Shown here in pieces: positions 33,610 to 36,040 of a stretch of 36,040 nt of DNA. The stretch is from an uncultured Cyclobacteriaceae bacterium. Lineage in GTDB: Bacteria > Bacteroidota > Bacteroidia > Cytophagales > Cyclobacteriaceae. The stretch spans positions 1 to 36,040 of the forward strand of contig CAJQKV010000036.1 in NCBI GenBank assembly GCA_905479015.1, in the 5' to 3' direction. The translations under genes were made by a program, and so were the position numbers. The notes under the pieces were generated by a model. The model was not told the origin of the DNA. It searched no databases and worked only from the letters and a program-made list of their open reading frames with translations. Numbering within the stretch: position 1 is the stretch's first letter; each line of letters opens with the position of its first letter.

Positions 33610-35097
33610 TTACCAAGCAATGCCGTAATACACTTTTTCGCCATCAGGATCATATCCTGTGATCAGGATGCCATCTCCTTTAACGGTATCCAAATAGATC
33701 TTCAATTCTTCTGTATTTTTGATTACTCTTTTATCAATCATGGTGATGATAAAGCCCGGTTGAATCCCGGCGTTTTCCCATTTTCCCGGACCAATATCTT
33801 TTAATCTGACGCCCCCTCTGAGATTAAGTTCTTCAAGTTCTTGTTCAGATAAATCTTCAAAGGAAGCACCCTCTAAGGTCAGACGATTAACTGCTTTGAC
33901 CACCTCCATAGTGCCTAAGCTATTTTGTAATACTACCTGTACTTCTCGGGTCTTTTGGTCGCGAATGTACTTAATTACTACTTCATCTCCTGGACGATTC
34001 AATGCGACTTGCTCTTGCAATTCTGAAGTGTTGCTTACAGGTTTCTCATTGACAGCGATGATGACATCTCCGGATTCTAGTCCCGCGAGGTCTGCCGCAG
34101 ACTGGGTTCCAACTGAAGCAATATATACGCCCCGATTGACCCCTAATTTTTCTTCCTCGGCCAATTTAGCATTCACATCGCCAATCCTGATCCCCAATAA
34201 GGCGCGTTGTACCGTTCCATATTCTACCAAATCAACATATACTTTTTTGACTAAACTCACGGGTACCGCGAAGGAATAGCCCGCATAAGATCCCGTTGGA
34301 GACATGATCGCCGTATTGATGCCCACTAGTTCACCCTTTAAGTTAACCAGGGCACCCCCACTATTCCCGGGATTCACGGCCGCATCGGTTTGAATAAAGG
34401 ATTCGATACTTAAGTCATTGGCATTTTTTCTAAGGATATCAATATTTCTGGCCTTTGCGCTGACAATGCCTGCTGTGACGGTGCTATTAAAGGTATATGG
34501 ATTGCCTACAGCAAGTACCCACTCTCCGATATTGATGAGGTCCGAGTTGCCCCACTGCATGGCTATGAGTTCGGTTTGATCAATTTTTATAACCGCCAAA
34601 TCGGTCGTTGGATCGATGCCCACCACGGATGCCTTGAAGGTACGGTTGTCATTTAATAAAACATCAATTTCTTCAGCGCCATCGATCACATGATTATTGG
34701 TAACAATATATCCATCTGAAGAAACAATGACACCCGATCCTGAACCGGAGCGTTGTCTCCTTTCTCTGGGCACCTCATCATCCAAATAATCCTTAAAAAA
34801 ATGATACAATGGATTTTGTTCCATATTATAGTCCGCTGCGACTTTAGTACTTATATGAACGACCGCAGGTGTTGACTTTCTGGCAGCCGTCACAAAATTG
34901 AGACCTTCTGGGACTACAAAAGCTGTTGTATCAAGTTGATAACTGGTTAAGGCAGCAGGACGATCTATTTTTCCCTGAGCAGCAGGAATTACGATAGGGT
35001 TTGGATTAGGCTGTATGAGCATAAAACCACCGAGTGCCAAAAATCCTCCCATGAAGGACGAAGCTACCATTGCGAATAATAAATTCTTTTTACCCAT
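33610..35097 (-). CDS. DegP/Do-type periplasmic serine protease with two PDZ domains
   Basis: 495 residues from the ATG at 35097; an upstream TTG at 35118 gives seven more. The N-terminus has a hydrophobic anchor or signal (about 5-26). The trypsin-like triad is intact: His136 in VTNNHVIDG, Asp166 in DPTTDLAVIK and Ser246 in NPGNSGGALVN. PDZ1 follows at about 290-385 (RGVYIASVGTQSAADLAGLESGD) and a second PDZ lies near 410-490 (LKDIGPGKWENAGIQPGFIITMID). It degrades or holds misfolded exported proteins. Its upstream neighbour is a small heat-shock protein, so this corner is stress related. Confidence 0.96.
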   Translation of the reverse strand: MGKKNLLFAMVASSFMGGFLALGGFMLIQPNPNPIVIPAAQGKIDRPAALTSYQLDTTAFVVPEGLNFVTAARKSTPAVVHISTKVAADYNMEQNPLYHFFKDYLDDEVPRERRQRSGSGSGVIVSSDGYIVTNNHVIDGAEEIDVLLNDNRTFKASVVGIDPTTDLAVIKIDQTELIAMQWGNSDLINIGEWVLAVGNPYTFNSTVTAGIVSAKARNIDILRKNANDLSIESFIQTDAAVNPGNSGGALVNLKGELVGINTAIMSPTGSYAGYSFAVPVSLVKKVYVDLVEYGTVQRALLGIRIGDVNAKLAEEEKLGVNRGVYIASVGTQSAADLAGLESGDVIIAVNEKPVSNTSELQEQVALNRPGDEVVIKYIRDQKTREVQVVLQNSLGTMEVVKAVNRLTLEGASFEDLSEQELEELNLRGGVRLKDIGPGKWENAGIQPGFIITMIDKRVIKNTEELKIYLDTVKGDGILITGYDPDGEKVYYGIAW

Positions 35098-35263
35098 ATT
35101 TTTAAAGAATAATTTCAAATTTAAAAGGAATAATTACATATTATTACCCTTCAACGCAAAAAATGAGCAGAACGATCCATTCCTTAACATGATTTAACAA
35201 AAAAAACAATAAATAGGATCAGGACAAGTCCGAAAACTTGTGATGATCCTATGTGAGATTACT

Positions 35264-35695
35264 TTAGTTGATTGCGATCGTTTTCTTGACCATTTTCTTG
35301 ATATCCTTAGGTATTTGAATGGTTAAGATACCATGGGTATGATGCGCTTCAATTTTATCTCTATTGATGGCCTCGGGCAAGGTAAATGCTCTGCTGAAGG
35401 TGCCAAAATGACTCTCAATGCTATTGAATTTTTTACCTCCTTCGTTCTTTTCAATTTTACGTTCGCCGCTTACGACAATTTGATCTTTTTCAATAGCTAT
35501 ATCAATTTGATCTTTGGGTATTCCGGGCAGTTGTAGCTGGATCTCAAATGATTGGTCGGTCTCTGCGATATCTACTGTAGGCGTAAATTTTTTAACCATA
35601 CGACCACCAGAAAATTCATCATTAAAAAACTGATCAATAAAATGATTGAAAGAAGTAGGTCTGTAAACTTCTGAATTGTATTTTAATATTTCCAT
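35264..35695 (-). CDS. Small heat-shock protein, Hsp20/alpha-crystallin family
   Basis: 143 residues from the ATG at 35695; the ATG at 35722 would add nine residues that do not resemble other family members, while MEILKYNSE does. The alpha-crystallin domain spans about 38-143, from FTPTVDIAETDQSFEIQLQL through DQIVVSGERK. The signature AHHTHGILTIQIPKD is near the end, and the C-terminal tail KKMVKKTIAIN carries an I-x-I. It is an ATP-independent holdase that binds unfolding proteins. It is preceded by the operator array at 35785-35856 and is probably repressed in unstressed cells. Confidence 0.95.
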   Translation of the reverse strand: MEILKYNSEVYRPTSFNHFIDQFFNDEFSGGRMVKKFTPTVDIAETDQSFEIQLQLPGIPKDQIDIAIEKDQIVVSGERKIEKNEGGKKFNSIESHFGTFSRAFTLPEAINRDKIEAHHTHGILTIQIPKDIKKMVKKTIAIN

Positions 35696-35784
35696 TTTTA
35701 TAATATTTATTGTGTTTAACATTTTGAATATTCCTCTTCAGAATTTATGCCATTCTATTTTTTTTAACCAACAGCTGTATTATT

Positions 35785-35856
35785 ATGACATAGTGTCACT
35801 ATAAGTTGATTTTATATCCATAAATATGACATTATGTCATATTTATGGATATAAAA
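35785..35856. promoter_or_regulatory. Two-site operator upstream of the small heat-shock gene
   Basis: The core TGACA-N3-TGTCA occurs twice, at 35786-35798 and 35827-35839, with centres 41 bases apart (nearly four helical turns), so both lie on one face of DNA. The second copy is the middle of a perfect 47-base palindrome (35810-35856, 23-base arms around one T). It is not CIRCE or HAIR. The sites lie about 90-145 bases upstream of the ATG at 35695, on the heat-shock gene's side. The binding protein is unknown. Confidence 0.7.
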
Positions 35857-35897
35857 ATAGAATTGAAATGACTAGAAAAATTTTTTAAGGCAAAGGC

Positions 35898-35928
35898 TTT
35901 GCATAATTGGATACTCACAATACATTTG
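35898..35928 (+). promoter_or_regulatory. Bacteroidetes-type promoter for tRNA-Asn (TTTG-N19-TACATTTG)
   Basis: A -33 element TTTG (35898-35901), a 19-base spacer and a -7 element TACATTTG (35921-35928) match the Bacteroidetes consensus exactly. The expected transcription start is near 35935, about 45 bases before the tRNA. Confidence 0.8.
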
Positions 35929-35980
35929 CAGTCCTTTCAAAGATCGCATGAATGATGTGATGTGCATGGTAGGAAATCAT

Positions 35981-36040
35981 TCCTCCTTAGCTCAGTTGGT
36001 TAGAGCATCTGACTGTTAATCAGAGGGTCCTTGGTTCGAG
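35981..36040 (+). tRNA. tRNA-Asn (anticodon GTT), 3' end cut by window edge
   Basis: The acceptor strand TCCTCCT is followed by TA and a D arm GCTC-AGTTGGTTA-GAGC. The anticodon stem TCTGA/TCAGA encloses the loop CTGTTAA with anticodon GTT at 36015-36017. The variable loop GGGTC and the 5' half of the T arm (CTTGG-TTCGAG) follow. The 3' acceptor strand is outside the window. Confidence 0.95.

Noticed and set aside
1-36040. CRISPR arrays, insertion sequences, prophage genes, integrase or attachment sites
   Set aside because: No regularly spaced repeats, no transposase or integrase motif and no terminal repeats were seen; the tRNA at the right edge has no visible duplicate of its 3' end within the window.

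Overview
The window is about 36 kb of low-GC DNA from a member of the Bacteroidetes, most likely Cytophagales or a close relative. The grounds are a fused SecDF, a CotH protein with a type IX secretion C-terminal domain, a TAnnTTTG-type promoter in front of a tRNA, ScpA/NrnA/Ndk/Dxs neighbourhoods common in that phylum, few Shine-Dalgarno sites and many TTG/GTG starts. The lineage call is inference; no rRNA gene is present.

Layout. 1-1643 (minus): a PLP-dependent decarboxylase cut by the window edge, behind a VOC/glyoxalase-like gene. 1910-3533 (minus): two membrane or membrane-anchored genes. 3634-8903 (minus): a tight housekeeping run, FKBP lipoprotein > rdgB > udk > small membrane protein > secDF, closed by a perfect 16-bp hairpin terminator. 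9108-13535: nrnA (minus) diverging from ndk (plus), and scpA (minus) diverging from dxs (plus). 13556-15575 (minus): a membrane zinc-ribbon protein followed by kynureninase. 15786-20900 (mostly plus): lipoprotein dipeptidase, a secreted carboxypeptidase-regulatory-like protein on the other strand, an ArsR-type regulator translationally coupled to a HAD phosphatase, P5C dehydrogenase and a tiny SEC-C protein. 21094-23691: a large type IX-secreted CotH/lamin-tail protein.

23963-30023 is the accessory and least explained part. It holds five exported proteins of 226-254 residues. Each appears to be two tandem ferredoxin-like (dimeric alpha-beta barrel type) domains, arranged as a two-gene group (25995 > 24420), a singleton (28364 > 27621) and a second two-gene group (30023 > 28588). 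A plus-strand gene joining a degenerate J-domain to a membrane domain lies among them. One of the five has an in-frame TAA in the middle of what would otherwise be a perfect signal peptide. This is the best candidate for an undescribed system.

30093-36040: a gamma-glutamylcyclotransferase-like gene, a secreted creatininase-family hydrolase, an ALDH7-type aldehyde dehydrogenase joined to a GreA/GreB-like gene, a DegP/Do periplasmic protease, and a small heat-shock protein. Upstream of the heat-shock gene are a 47-bp perfect palindrome and a second copy of its TGACA-N3-TGTCA core, a strong candidate operator array. The window ends inside a tRNA-Asn gene that has a textbook Bacteroidetes promoter.
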